Notes: a model not told the origin generated them from the sequence alone. Counted from the stretch's first letter, positions 52,704 through 61,608 are shown. The stretch: DNA of 64,000 nucleotides from Streptomyces xylophagus (GCF_000716435.1 NZ_JNWO01000025.1:41252-105251), one strand, 5' to 3'. Made by a program: numbers and translations.

Positions 52704-53315
52704 TCAGTACAGGAAGCGATGCAACGGAGCCGACTCGGTCAGCAGCATCGTGAGCCGGTGGGCGAGCCGCTGCCACGCCTCGTCCTGCCCGTACGTGAGT
52801 CTCACGTCCTCGCCGTCGGCCCCCTCGATCGCCGCGAAGAGCGTGGCCGTATCGGCGTCGGGCGTGAGGTCCACCAGGGACAGCACCCGCGCCAGCGCGC
52901 CGACCAGGCCGACGGCGGTCTTCTCGGGCGTCAGGACGGTGCCGCGGACGGCCGCGACGACGCCCGAGGGGTCGGGCAGGTCCGGCGGCGCGACGAGGAG
53001 CCCGGACAGCTCGCGCAGCAGGGCGTACAGCAAGTCGGTGTCCCCCGTGGGGAGTTCGACGATGCGAAGGCCCTCGTGTTCCCAACGGCCGTTCGGCGTC
53101 CACACCTTGGGTCCCCGTGCCACCGCCTCGGCGAGTGTCTCCCGGACCCGCCGGAAGGCCACGAGCCCGTCCGCGAAGAGCGCGTGCCCACCCGCCCCGC
53201 CGGCGGTTTCGGCCAGGGGCGCCAGCAAGTGTTCCTCCACGCGGTCGCACTGCGCGTCGAGGTCCGGGTCCACGACCACGAGACGGACGGACGTGCGCTG
53301 CTCCTGTTGCTCCAT
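52704..53315 (-). CDS. Hypothetical protein
   Basis: 203 aa, acidic, no signal or membrane segment. Reads VRLVVVDPDLDAQCDRVEEH, LVAFRRVRETLAEAVARGPK, ELPTGDTDLLYALLRELSGL and ends PLHRFLY. No family recognised. The ATG at 53315 was taken; a TTG at 53345 is possible. It lies 35 bp downstream of the barstar gene on the same strand and could be a further part of that operon, or an immunity-like protein; that is speculation. Confidence 0.6.
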   Translation of the reverse strand: MEQQEQRTSVRLVVVDPDLDAQCDRVEEHLLAPLAETAGGAGGHALFADGLVAFRRVRETLAEAVARGPKVWTPNGRWEHEGLRIVELPTGDTDLLYALLRELSGLLVAPPDLPDPSGVVAAVRGTVLTPEKTAVGLVGALARVLSLVDLTPDADTATLFAAIEGADGEDVRLTYGQDEAWQRLAHRLTMLLTESAPLHRFLY

Positions 53316-53350
53316 ACCGAACACTCTGCCAGCCGCCTCGGACAATCGGG

Positions 53351-53668
53351 CTAGCGACCGATTCCTCCGAGTGCGAGCACCACGTCGAGGTTCGCCGTGC
53401 CGTCGACCGCGTCACCGAAGACGTCGACGGCGGTCGCCCACTCGTCCGGCCGTGCCTTGGCGTACGACTGCCAGTTCCGTACGACGACCAGCAGACCCTG
53501 CTCCGCGGCACCGTCGGGCCACACGGTGTGGTCGCCGAGGCTGTCGGCGAGGGCGTCCCAGTTCCGGCCGAACCAGTCGGGCAGGGAGAGTGCGCGGACA
53601 CACCGGTCCATCAGGCCGGCCTTGTCCGCGACCCCGTCGAGGTCCAGCGTGACCGCGAGCTGTGTCAT
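53351..53668 (-). CDS. Barstar-family ribonuclease inhibitor
   Basis: 105 aa. Barstar hallmarks: LDLDGVADKAGLMDRCVRAL, then LPDWFGRNWDALADSLGD with the FG.NWDAL motif that packs into the RNase active site, and VVVRNWQSYAKARPDEWATA. It should protect the cytosol from a barnase/RNase Sa-type enzyme. Its ATG overlaps (ATGA) the stop of an RNase fragment on the same strand, showing that it once formed an RNase-inhibitor operon. An intact RNase gene now lies in the opposite orientation 117 bp away. Confidence 0.92.
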   Translation of the reverse strand: MTQLAVTLDLDGVADKAGLMDRCVRALSLPDWFGRNWDALADSLGDHTVWPDGAAEQGLLVVVRNWQSYAKARPDEWATAVDVFGDAVDGTANLDVVLALGGIGR

Positions 53669-53770
53669 CTCAGTACCGTCCCGAACGACTTGTAGTGATC
53701 ATCGGTGTAGTAGATCCCGCCACACTGCCCGATGACAATGCGCCGGGCCCCGCGATCGCGCGAACCGGCG
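53665..53770 (-). pseudogene. 3' relic of a ribonuclease (barnase/RNase Sa type)
   Basis: The last 34 codons of this minus-strand frame read RGARRIVIGQCGGIYYTDDH then YKSFGTVLR-stop. They match the end of N1/T1-type RNases, with catalytic Arg and His present but the Glu-bearing first half missing. Upstream, the frame runs into sequence antisense to the intact RNase signal peptide. The relic stop overlaps the barstar ATG by 4 bp. Confidence 0.75.
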
Positions 53771-53785
53771 TGCGCCGACGTCATC

Positions 53786-54178
53786 ATGGGTGCCATGAGA
53801 TTGCCGCCACGCGCAACCCGCATCGGTGCCGCGACCGCCCTCCTCGCCGCTCTCCTGGTGGGCTGCACCACCTCCGCCACCTCCGCCACCTCGGGCGGCA
53901 AGATCTGCTACAGCGACCTGCCCTCCCAGGCGCACGACACGCTCGACCTGATCGCGTCGAACGGCCCGTTCCCCTACTCGCAGGACGGCGTGGTCTTCCG
54001 CAACCGGGAGGGCGTACTGCCCGGCCAGTCGTCCGGCTACTACCACGAGTACACGGTCAGGACGCCGGGCTCCTCCACGCGAGGAGCACGACGGATCGTC
54101 ACCGGCCAGAAGGACAAGGAGGACTACTACACCGCCGACCACTACGTCACGTTCGACCTGATCGACTTCGGCTGCTGA
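53786..54178 (+). CDS. RNase Sa-like guanyl-specific ribonuclease, lipoprotein
   Basis: 130 aa. Signal ending LLAALLVGC gives a lipobox with Cys27, so the enzyme is probably membrane-tethered outside the cell. The mature part closely follows RNase Sa: KICYSDLPSQAHDTLDLIAS, NGPFPYSQDGVVFRNREG, YYHEYTV (Glu88, equivalent to Glu54), GARRIV (Arg103, equivalent to Arg69) and YYTADHYVTF (His119, equivalent to His85). Cys41 and Cys130 match the single disulfide of RNase Sa. It cleaves RNA after guanosine. The ATG at 53795 is an alternative start. Confidence 0.92.
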   Translation: MGAMRLPPRATRIGAATALLAALLVGCTTSATSATSGGKICYSDLPSQAHDTLDLIASNGPFPYSQDGVVFRNREGVLPGQSSGYYHEYTVRTPGSSTRGARRIVTGQKDKEDYYTADHYVTFDLIDFGC

Positions 54179-54206
54179 GCCGACCGCCCGCGCCGGGCAC
54201 ACATGG

Positions 54207-55139
54207 TCAGAACCCGGCCGCGCGGGCCGCCGTGTACACCTCGGCGGAGACGTCCTTCAGTTCCTGCGCGTCCCGCGCGGCCCACGAGAGGTCGACCAGG
54301 AACTCGTCGAGGCCGATCCCGGCGTAGGCCATCAGGTCGGTGACGATCTGCTCGACGTCGCCCTGGAAGGGCCGGCGGTCCGGTCCCTCGTACCGCTTGG
54401 CGGTGTAGTCCGGGTTCACGCGCACCACGGTCCGCAGCGGCCGGGTGCGGCCCCGCTCGGCGGCGAGGTCCTGCAACTGCCGCCAGCTCTGGGCGATTTG
54501 GTCGGGGCCGTCGGCGTACGGCAGCCAGCCGTCGGCGTGGTCGACGAGCCGGCGCATGGCCCGTGGGGTGTTGGCCGGCACCAGGATCGGGATGGGTCGG
54601 GCCGGCTTGGGTCCGACCACGGCCGAGGCGATCCTCGTGACGCCGCCGCCTTCGTAGACCACCGGGTCCGGGCCCCACACCGCCCGGCACACCTCGAACA
54701 CCTCGTCCATGACCTTGCCGCGTTCCTCGAACGGGCGCACTCCGGCGGCCGCGTACTCGTCGAGGGACCAGCCGCTGCCGAGGCCCGCGACCACCCGGCC
54801 GCCGCTCGCCGCGTCCAACGTGGCCAGCGACTTGGCCAGTTGGAAGGGGAGGTGCAGCGGGGCGACCAGCACGGCGGTGCCCAGTTCGGCCCGCTCGGTG
54901 GCCGCCGCCGCGAGGGTCAGCGTGACCAGTGGCTCGGCCACGCCCCGGTAGGCGTCGGGCCAGGGCAGGCCGGGGACGCCGTACAGCGGCTGGGTCGGGG
55001 GGTCCGGGAACAGGGCGCGTTCGTACACCCAGAGGCTGTCGTATCCGATGTCCTCGGCGGCGCGCGCCACGTCGGGCACGTCCTTGCCGAGGTCGTACTG
55101 CCGATTCTGCGGGAGACCGATTCCGAGCCGGGTCGTCAT
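54207..55139 (-). CDS. LLM-class F420-dependent oxidoreductase (copy 2)
   Basis: 310 aa. RLGIGLPQNRQYDLGKDVPD, GYDSLWVYERALFP, ATERAELGTAVLVAPLHLPF and GRVVAGLGSGWSLDEYAAAG mirror the protein at 34541-35470 almost block for block, so the two are paralogues. GAGGAG lies about 10 nt upstream of the ATG. It ends 28 bp from the convergent RNase gene and sits downstream of the SnoaL gene. The F420-type assignment is by family; the substrate is unknown. Confidence 0.9.
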   Translation of the reverse strand: MTTRLGIGLPQNRQYDLGKDVPDVARAAEDIGYDSLWVYERALFPDPPTQPLYGVPGLPWPDAYRGVAEPLVTLTLAAAATERAELGTAVLVAPLHLPFQLAKSLATLDAASGGRVVAGLGSGWSLDEYAAAGVRPFEERGKVMDEVFEVCRAVWGPDPVVYEGGGVTRIASAVVGPKPARPIPILVPANTPRAMRRLVDHADGWLPYADGPDQIAQSWRQLQDLAAERGRTRPLRTVVRVNPDYTAKRYEGPDRRPFQGDVEQIVTDLMAYAGIGLDEFLVDLSWAARDAQELKDVSAEVYTAARAAGF

Positions 55140-55247
55140 GCCGACGCGCTCCTCTGTTGTTGGTTGCGCAAACAAGTGAACTTCGCCGCAAGCCGCGGCG
55201 GGTGATGCGGGGCCGGTAGGGCCGGGCATCACCCGCCGGGGAGTGGC

Positions 55248-55883
55248 TCAGTGGTTGTTGACGGCCGAGGCCCAGTCGAAGTTGACGCCCATGTCGGAGT
55301 ACATCTTCGAGTACCCGACGAAGCAGTCGAACTTCTCGACCTTGCCGTTCTTCAGGTACCAGAAGTCGGCGGTCGGCGCGTCGACCTTCTGGCCCTTCCC
55401 CTTGACGACGCCACCCGTCGGCGCCTGGAGCTGCCCGTCGAACGTGCCCTGGATCGACAGCTCGATGCTGATGGTGTCGCCGTTCACGGTGATGCGCTTG
55501 AGGTCACGGTGCACGTTGGAGAAGAGGCTCTTCATGTAGGGCAGCACGTTGCCGAGCGCCTTACCCCGGTAGGCGACGCCGGGGACCATGTCGTTGAAGA
55601 CGCCGTCCTTGGCGAAGCTGTTGACGAAGGTCGGGACGTCGATGTGGTTGCCCTCCGCCACGTAGTAGTCGCGCAGGACGATCGCGAGGTTGGCCTTCTC
55701 GTGCTTGGTGAGGTGCCGGTCGGTGAGCGGCAGCGCCGCCAGTTGGCGTGCGGTCAGGGTCGGGGCGGCCGCCTTGTCGTGGGCGGGGCTCGCGGCCTGT
55801 GAGGGCACCGCGGCGATGGAAAGACCACCCAGGACAGCTACTGCGGTAGCGGCGGTGATCGACTTACGGCTGAGCAGCTTCAT
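55248..55883 (-). CDS. Secreted SnoaL-like (NTF2-fold) protein
   Basis: 211 aa. Signal KSITAATAVAVLGGLSIAAV with cleavage after PSQA. The mature domain has NTF2/SnoaL features: VLRDYYVAEGNHIDVPTFVN, FAKDGVFNDMVPGVAYRGK and FWYLKNGKVEKFDCFVGYSK. Members include isomerases and small-ligand binders; a secreted one is less common. GGAG precedes the ATG. It is divergent from a TetR gene and its promoter (TTGACA-N18-TAAAGT) is covered by two TCAAGC-type palindromes. Confidence 0.85.
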   Translation of the reverse strand: MKLLSRKSITAATAVAVLGGLSIAAVPSQAASPAHDKAAAPTLTARQLAALPLTDRHLTKHEKANLAIVLRDYYVAEGNHIDVPTFVNSFAKDGVFNDMVPGVAYRGKALGNVLPYMKSLFSNVHRDLKRITVNGDTISIELSIQGTFDGQLQAPTGGVVKGKGQKVDAPTADFWYLKNGKVEKFDCFVGYSKMYSDMGVNFDWASAVNNH

Positions 55884-55920
55884 GTCGGGTTTCTCCAGGT
55901 TCGGTCACGAGCGCTTTTAG

Positions 55921-55945
55921 TAAATCAAGCGATGGCTTGACTTTA
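55921..55945. promoter_or_regulatory. TetR operator O1 over the SnoaL -10
   Basis: TCAAGC (55925-55930), GATG, GCTTGA (55935-55940) form a perfect 6-bp inverted repeat, extended by TAAA/TTTA on the outside. The SnoaL -10 TAAAGT (minus, 55945-55940) lies inside it. Confidence 0.65.
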
Positions 55946-55963
55946 TGGACGGCGAAGCCAACC

Positions 55964-55981
55964 TGTCAAGCCACTGTTTGA
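55964..55981. promoter_or_regulatory. TetR operator O2 over the SnoaL -35
   Basis: TCAAGC-CACT-GTTTGA (55966-55981), one mismatch to the O1 consensus with identical spacing. The SnoaL -35 TTGACA (minus, 55969-55964) overlaps it. Confidence 0.6.
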
Positions 55982-56019
55982 ATTGTTCGCCCCGGCGGCC
56001 GACCGCACCCGACGACCGC

Positions 56020-56049
56020 TTGACAATGAAGTAAATCAACTGCTTGAAT
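56020..56049 (+). promoter_or_regulatory. Promoter of the tetR gene, likely leaderless
   Basis: TTGACA (56020-56025), 18 nt, TTGAAT (56044-56049). The start of transcription would fall at about 56056-56057, the first base of the GTG codon. TCAA-CTGC-TTGA (56036-56047), a shortened operator-like site, overlaps the -10. Confidence 0.6.
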
Positions 56050-56056
56050 ACACGCC

Positions 56057-56695
56057 GTGATACAGGCGAAAAAGACGGACATGCGCCGAGAAGCCGGTCA
56101 GCGCACACGGGACGGCCTGCAGACGGCCGCCCTGGAGCTGCTCGCGCAACGGGGCCAGGAGGGCGTGACACTCCGCGAGATCACGGATCGCGCGGGAGCC
56201 AACGTCGCCGCGGTGAGCTACCACTTCGGCTCACTGAAGGCACTGTGCGACGCGGCGATCGAGCACGCGTTGGAACAGTATCTGGACGCGCAGATGGAGG
56301 CACTCGACTCCCTCGGCCCCACCGCGACACTCCACGAAGTGGCGGCAGCGTTCGCCGGACCGATGATGCGCGCGTTCGCGGCCGGCGGACAGGACCTCGC
56401 CGTGATGCGCACCGTGGCACGCGTCGGCATCGAACCGCCCCAGGGCTGGGAGCGGCTGACCGGCAAGTTCGACAAGAGCCGCCGCGACGCCCTCCGGGTG
56501 CTGAAGCCGAACCTCCCCGGAGTCGACGAGGAGGAACTGATCTTCCGCACGCGCTGCGCGGCCGGCCTGCTGAACTGGCTCGCCCTCGCCCCCATCGGCA
56601 CCGAACTGGCCACCATGTCCGCCGAGCAGATCGAGCGGCAGCTCGTCCCCGTGGTGGCCGGGGCATTTCGCGGGGACACCGGCACGGGCGGCTGA
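56057..56695 (+). CDS. TetR family regulator of the SnoaL gene
   Basis: 212 aa. HTH: TRDGLQTAALELLAQRGQEG, VTLREITDRAGANVAAVSYH and FGSLKALCDAAIEHAL, with a CerR/TetR_C-like C-terminal domain (HEVAAAFAGPMMRAFAAG; RCAAGLLNWLALAPIG). The GTG at 56057 coincides with the predicted transcription start, so no ribosome site is needed; an ATG at 56081 is the alternative. It probably represses itself and the divergent SnoaL gene. Confidence 0.9.
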   Translation: MIQAKKTDMRREAGQRTRDGLQTAALELLAQRGQEGVTLREITDRAGANVAAVSYHFGSLKALCDAAIEHALEQYLDAQMEALDSLGPTATLHEVAAAFAGPMMRAFAAGGQDLAVMRTVARVGIEPPQGWERLTGKFDKSRRDALRVLKPNLPGVDEEELIFRTRCAAGLLNWLALAPIGTELATMSAEQIERQLVPVVAGAFRGDTGTGG

Positions 56696-56886
56696 ACGGG
56701 CCCGAGCGCGTGCGGATCCTCGGCTCCGGTTCGTGGCTTTCCGTACGGCTACGGCGCGGTTCGCCGGTCCGGCATGAGCGGGGCGGAGGGTCAACGGGCC
56801 GTGCCGGCAGGGGCGGTGATGAGCTCGGGGGACGAACCGCGGCAGCTTGCGTCCGATGCTGCCACGGCCGCCCCTCACGACCTTCT

Positions 56887-56962
56887 GTCAGAGCCCGTCA
56901 GAGGCATACCGTCAGATCCCGTCGGGGTCCGCCGGTGTCAGATGCCGTCCGGGTCCGTCCGG
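56887..56962. repeat. Three tandem 24-26-bp units spanning the SorC gene stop codon
   Basis: Units start at 56887, 56911 and 56937 with GTCAGA(G/T); the last two share GTCAGAT-CCGTC-GGGTCCG. The functional stop of the SorC gene (56940-56938, minus) lies in the last unit, and each other unit carries a further TGA in the minus sense. Confidence 0.6.
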
Positions 56963-57960
56963 CTGAGCGCCGACTTCGGCGGGGCTCCGGCCGTCATCAG
57001 ATAGTCCGCCGCAGCCGTGTCCGTCACCAGGCTGGTGACGAGCCCGGACCGCAGCACCGCGTCGATCGCCGCCGCCTTCCGCTGCCCGCCCGCGATCGCG
57101 ACGACCTCGGGGATACGGCGCAACTGGTCCGCCTTGACGGTGATGCACCGCTCACCCAGGTCCCGGCCGACCCGACGGCCCTCGGCGTCGAAGAGGTGCG
57201 CGGACGTCTCGGCGGCGACACCGAGGGACGAGTAGTGGGCCCGCTCCTCGTCGCTGAGCATGTCGTAGACCGTCGAGATGCCCGGCTCCCAGGAGCCGAT
57301 GGAGACACAGGCGACCGTGACCTTGTCGAAGTACTCGAAGGCCCGGGCGATACCCGTCTGGTGGCGCAGCGCCTCCGCGGTGGCCGCGTCCGGCAGCAGC
57401 ATCGGCGCGTAGATGGGGTGGGCGTCGCCGCCCGACACCTGCGCGGCGCGCCGTACGGCCTCGACCGAGCCGCGCTCGGCGGTCCCGGCGTCGTACACGC
57501 CCGTCAGCTGGACCACCGTGCAGGGCGGCAGCCGGTCGAGGGCGGCCGCCATGTGGATGGTGGACCGGCCCCAGGCGAGGCCGAGCACATCGCCCTCGTT
57601 GACCAGCTCGCCGAGCAGGTCGGCCGCGACCTCCCCGAGGTTCTCGGGGTCGGGCGACTCCTCGCTGACCTCGGCCGGGGACTCGACCACGACGGCGTGC
57701 CTCAGGCCGTACCGGGCACGCAGCGCGTCCGAGCGCTCCGCGTCCAGCTCGGCCGGTACTCGGATCTCGATCCGTACGAGATCCCGTTCGAGAGCGGTCT
57801 CCAGGACCCGGGCCACCTTGAAGCGGCTGACGCCGAACTCCTCCGCGATCTGGATCTTGGACTTGCCCTCGAGGTAGAAGCGGCGGGCCATGGCCGCCGC
57901 CTGCACCAGCTCTGCGGGTCCCATCCGCATGGCTGACCGGCCCGCCGACATACCCGACAC
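56938..57960 (-). CDS. SorC/DeoR-type sugar-binding regulator
   Basis: 340 aa. N-terminal HTH (AAAMARRFYLEGKSKIQIAE, FGVSRFKVARVLETAL) and the SorC sugar-phosphate-binding domain (VLGLAWGRSTIHMAAAL, VVQLTGVYDAGTAERG, VVAIAGGQRKAAAIDAVL). Such regulators sense phosphorylated sugars. The GTG at 57960 has GAGGAG 6 nt upstream; a GTG at 57984 is possible. It lies 102 bp downstream of rpe, so it may be in one transcript with it and respond to a pentose-phosphate-type effector. Confidence 0.88.
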   Translation of the reverse strand: MSGMSAGRSAMRMGPAELVQAAAMARRFYLEGKSKIQIAEEFGVSRFKVARVLETALERDLVRIEIRVPAELDAERSDALRARYGLRHAVVVESPAEVSEESPDPENLGEVAADLLGELVNEGDVLGLAWGRSTIHMAAALDRLPPCTVVQLTGVYDAGTAERGSVEAVRRAAQVSGGDAHPIYAPMLLPDAATAEALRHQTGIARAFEYFDKVTVACVSIGSWEPGISTVYDMLSDEERAHYSSLGVAAETSAHLFDAEGRRVGRDLGERCITVKADQLRRIPEVVAIAGGQRKAAAIDAVLRSGLVTSLVTDTAAADYLMTAGAPPKSALSRTDPDGI

Positions 57961-58062
57961 GGCGATCTCCTCACTGCTGTTCACACTCTGGATTCGCCGT
58001 TCATCCTCGCAGATCCGGCGCACTTGATCAGCCTTGATGGCCGCCGTTCACATACCTGCCGC

Positions 58063-58749
58063 TCAGTGGTCGCACGCCCAGGATGCCTTGCTCACGACCC
58101 CTTCGGCCTGCGTGCGCAATGCACGTACCGCCGCGGCCGGGTCGGATGCCCCGTAGACGGCCGAACCGGCGACGAACACATCGGCTCCGGCCTCCGCGCA
58201 GCGCTCGATCGTCGCGGCCGAAACTCCGCCGTCGACCTGCAGCCACAGCTCCAGTCCGTGCTTCCTGATCAGCTCCCGGGTGCGGCGGATCTTCGGCAGC
58301 ATGATGTCGAGGAACGACTGGCCGCCGAAGCCCGGCTCCACGGTCATGATCAGCAGCATGTCCAACTCGGGCAGCAGATCCTCGTACGGCTCGATGGGCG
58401 TCGCGGGCTTCAGCGCCATGGAGGCACGGGCACCCTTGGCCCGGATCTCCCGGGCGAGCCGCACCGGCGCGCCGGCCGCCTCGACATGGAAGGTGACGGA
58501 GGAGGCACCCGCCTCGACGTACTGCGGCGCCCAGCGATCGGCGTCCTCGATCATCAGATGGCAGTCCAGCGGAGTGTCCGTCGCCCGCGCCAGTGACTCT
58601 ACGACCGGCACACCGAGCGTGAGGTTCGGGACGAAGTGGTTGTCCATGACGTCGACGTGGAGCCAGTCGGCTCCTTCTACCGCCTTCGCCTCCTCCGCGA
58701 GACGGGCGAAGTCGGCGGACAGGATGCTGGGGTTGATCTGCACGGCCAT
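58063..58749 (-). CDS. rpe: Ribulose-phosphate 3-epimerase
   Basis: 228 aa TIM barrel that interconverts ribulose-5-phosphate and xylulose-5-phosphate. [29 protein letters not shown] (catalytic Asp, metal His), [25 protein letters not shown] and [12 protein letters not shown] (second Asp) are all present. The ATG at 58749 is the standard start. Confidence 0.96.
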   Translation of the reverse strand: MAVQINPSILSADFARLAEEAKAVEGADWLHVDVMDNHFVPNLTLGVPVVESLARATDTPLDCHLMIEDADRWAPQYVEAGASSVTFHVEAAGAPVRLAREIRAKGARASMALKPATPIEPYEDLLPELDMLLIMTVEPGFGGQSFLDIMLPKIRRTRELIRKHGLELWLQVDGGVSAATIERCAEAGADVFVAGSAVYGASDPAAAVRALRTQAEGVVSKASWACDH

Positions 58750-58939
58750 GCCCCAAGCCTGCCATGTCCTGCGGGGGTTAGCGGCATCGGTCCGTCGTGG
58801 ATACGGCCGTCCACGGAGTGCGGGTCACCGTGAGGAGCCGGCCGTGTACCGATCCGTCGCGACAGACCGACGTCGCCCCACAGGGATCATCTGCCCCGTC
58901 CGCTGCGAGAATCCCTCCTTGAGCGGAGAGGGAGATGGC

Positions 58940-60106
58940 ATGGGACAGCCGTTCGGCTCCTACCAGAACGAGATCTACTTGAACGGGCTCGGCGGCATCG
59001 TCCCGCCCTACCCGATGGCCTTCGCGGAACTGGAGGACCGGGCGCGCTCGGCGCTGCCGCCCTCCGTGTGGTCGTACGTCGCGGGCGGCGCCGGTGACGA
59101 ACGCACCCAGCGGGCCAACGTGACCGCCTTCGACCACTGGGGACTGGTCCCCCGCATGTTCGTCGGCGCGGCCCAACGCGACCTGTCCGTAGACCTGTTC
59201 GGGATGCGACTGCCGTCCCCCGTGTTCATGGCACCGGTCGGAGTCATCGGCCTCTGCGCCCAGGACGGGCACGGCGACCTGGCGACCGCACGGGCCGCCG
59301 CGCGCACCGGCGTCCCGATGGTCGCCTCGACGCTCACGGTCGACCCGCTGGAGGAGGTCGCCGCCGAGTTCGGGGACACCCCGGGCCTCTTCCAGCTCTA
59401 CACCCCGACCGACCGCGACCTCGCCGCGAGTCTCGTCCACCGCGCCGAACAGGCCGGCTACAAGGGCATCGTGGTCACCCTGGACACCTGGGTCACCGGC
59501 TGGCGCCCCCGCGACCTGTCCACCGCCAACTTCCCCCAACTGCGCGGTCATTGCCTCGCCAACTACACCAGCGACCCGGTCTTCCGCGCCCGCCTCCCCC
59601 GCACCCCGGAGGAGGACCCCCAGTCCGCGGTCCTCCTCTGGACCCAGCTGTTCGGCAACCCCCTCACCTGGGACGACCTCCCCTGGCTACGGTCCCTCAC
59701 AGACCTCCCCCTGATCGTCAAGGGCATCTGCCACCCCGAGGACGTGCGCCGGGCCAAGGACGGAGGCGTGGACGGCGTCTACTGCTCCAACCACGGCGGC
59801 CGCCAGGCCAACGGCGGCCTCCCCGCCCTCGACGCGCTCCCGGCCGTGGTCGAGGCGGCGGACGGCCTCCCGGTCCTCTTCGACTCCGGCGTGCGCAGCG
59901 GCGCCGACATCGTCAAGGCCATCGCCCTGGGCGCCACCGCCGTAGGCATCGGCCGCCCGTACGCCTACGGCCTCGCCCTCGGCGGCACGGACGGCATCGT
60001 CCACGTCCTGCGCTCACTCCTCGCGGAGACCGACCTGATCATGGCGGTGGACGGCTATCCGACGCTGGCCGACCTCACGCGGGAGGCTCTTCAACGAGTC
60101 GTGTGA
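58940..60106 (+). CDS. FMN-dependent 2-hydroxy-acid oxidase, lactate 2-monooxygenase-like
   Basis: 388 aa. TIM barrel with FMN-binding [49 protein letters not shown], the [15 protein letters not shown] lysine and the catalytic SNHGGRQ, then [20 protein letters not shown]. The N terminus ([20 protein letters not shown]) and the long central loop match lactate 2-monooxygenase (decarboxylating), though other L-2-hydroxy acids are possible. GGGAG lies 6 nt upstream of the ATG. Confidence 0.88.
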   Translation: MGQPFGSYQNEIYLNGLGGIVPPYPMAFAELEDRARSALPPSVWSYVAGGAGDERTQRANVTAFDHWGLVPRMFVGAAQRDLSVDLFGMRLPSPVFMAPVGVIGLCAQDGHGDLATARAAARTGVPMVASTLTVDPLEEVAAEFGDTPGLFQLYTPTDRDLAASLVHRAEQAGYKGIVVTLDTWVTGWRPRDLSTANFPQLRGHCLANYTSDPVFRARLPRTPEEDPQSAVLLWTQLFGNPLTWDDLPWLRSLTDLPLIVKGICHPEDVRRAKDGGVDGVYCSNHGGRQANGGLPALDALPAVVEAADGLPVLFDSGVRSGADIVKAIALGATAVGIGRPYAYGLALGGTDGIVHVLRSLLAETDLIMAVDGYPTLADLTREALQRVV

Positions 60107-60114
60107 CCCACCCG

Positions 60115-61533
60115 TCAGGCGGTCCGGCGGATGAGCGCCAGATACATCGCGTCGGTCCCGTGCAGGTGCGGCCACAGCTGTACGTCAGGACCCGCACCGA
60201 GTTCCAGAACGTCCGGCAGCAGCGGGCGGGCGTCGATCAGTTCGGTGTGCGGGTACTGCTTGAGTACGTCGTCGACGACGGCCCGGGTCTCGGCGAGGTG
60301 CGGTGAGCAGGTCGCGTAGCCGACGACGCCGCCGACGCGCACGGATTCGAGGGCGGTGCGCAGCAGGTCGCGCTGGAGCGGCGCGAAGCTTTCGAGGTCC
60401 TCCGGTCGGCGCCGCCAGCGGGCCTCCGGCCGCCGGCGCAGGGCGCCGAGCCCAGTACACGGCACGTCCATCAGGACACGGTCGAAGCTGCCGGGCCGCC
60501 ACGGCGGCCGGGTCCCGTCGGCGGCGATGACCTGGTACGGCCCGGGGTTCCCGGCGAGCGCCTTCGCCACGAGTCCGGCCCGGTGCGGCTGCTTCTCGGA
60601 GGCGAGGAGCATCGCCCCGCGTTCGGCGGCCACCGCGGCGAGCAGCGCGGCCTTGCCGCCGGGGCCCGCGCACCCGTCGAGCCACTTCTCGTCCGGCCCG
60701 TCGAGGGGCGCGTTGGCGAGGGCGAGCGCGACCAGCTGACTGCCCTCGTCCTGCACCCCCGCCCGACCTTCCTTCACGGCCGCCACGGCACCGGGCTCGC
60801 CGCCCTCGCTGAGCCGCACGGCGTACGGCGACCAGCGCCCCGGCAACGCGGCCTCCTCGCGGAGCAGTTCCTCGGTGGTGGACCGGCCGGGCCGGGCGAC
60901 GAGGGTGACCTCGGGCCGTTCGTTGTCGGCCTCCAGCAGGTTCTCGATGCCGGCCCGTCCGCCGCCGAGCGAGTCCCACAGCGCGGAGACGACCCAGCGC
61001 GGGTGCGAGTGCACGATGGCCAGGTTGTCCTCGGGGTCGTCGTCGTAGGGCGGCGCGACCCGTTCGATCCAGGTGTCGAGGTCGTCCCGCGCGACCTTCC
61101 GCAGCACGGCGTTGACGAACTTCGCCCGCCCGTCGCCGAGGACGACCCGCGCGAGTTCGACAGAGGCGGACACGGCCGCGTGGCTCGGAATCCGCGTACC
61201 GAGCAGCTGGTGCACCCCGAGGCTGAGCACGTCCAGCACCGGCGGATCGACCTCGCGGAGCGGCCGGTCGACGCACGAGGCGATGATCGCGTCGTACGTC
61301 CCCTGCCGGCGCAGCGTCCCGTAGACCAACTCGGTGGCGAGCGCCGCGTCCCGCGTGTCGAAGTCGCCCTTCTCCCGCGCCTTCCGCAGCAGGGGCGGCA
61401 GGACGAGGTTGGCGTACGCGTCCCGCTCGTCCACGGCCCTCAGCGCCTCGAAGGCGAGGATGCGGACGGGGTCCTTCTGCGGCCGACGGTAGGGCTTGCC
61501 GGGCTTACGGGGTCGCGGGGACTGCTCGCTCAC
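60115..61533 (-). CDS. rsmB: 16S rRNA (cytosine-5) methyltransferase RsmB
   Basis: 472 aa. N-terminal NusB-like RNA-binding domain (about 30-165: ILAFEALRAVDERDAYANLV; FVNAVLRKVARDDLDTW) and a SAM methyltransferase domain: LDGCAGPGGKAALLAA, VLMDVPCTGLGALRR (catalytic Cys) and YATCSPHLAETRAVVDD (second Cys). It makes m5C967 (E. coli numbering). The GTG at 61533 gives VSEQSPRPRKPGKPYRRPQK, a usual actinobacterial N terminus. It lies 75 bp downstream of fmt. Confidence 0.95.
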   Translation of the reverse strand: MSEQSPRPRKPGKPYRRPQKDPVRILAFEALRAVDERDAYANLVLPPLLRKAREKGDFDTRDAALATELVYGTLRRQGTYDAIIASCVDRPLREVDPPVLDVLSLGVHQLLGTRIPSHAAVSASVELARVVLGDGRAKFVNAVLRKVARDDLDTWIERVAPPYDDDPEDNLAIVHSHPRWVVSALWDSLGGGRAGIENLLEADNERPEVTLVARPGRSTTEELLREEAALPGRWSPYAVRLSEGGEPGAVAAVKEGRAGVQDEGSQLVALALANAPLDGPDEKWLDGCAGPGGKAALLAAVAAERGAMLLASEKQPHRAGLVAKALAGNPGPYQVIAADGTRPPWRPGSFDRVLMDVPCTGLGALRRRPEARWRRRPEDLESFAPLQRDLLRTALESVRVGGVVGYATCSPHLAETRAVVDDVLKQYPHTELIDARPLLPDVLELGAGPDVQLWPHLHGTDAMYLALIRRTA

Positions 61534-61608
61534 GAAAAAGGTGCTCCGGATTTCTGGCCGATATGTGCACACAGCCTACGTCGCACCGGCGGGCCCGCGC
61601 GCGGGACG

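Noticed and set aside
53665..53901. 78-aa protein containing the RNase-like C terminus
   Set aside because: Only the last 34 codons resemble an RNase; the rest is antisense to the signal peptide of the plus-strand RNase, so I treat it as a relic rather than a gene.
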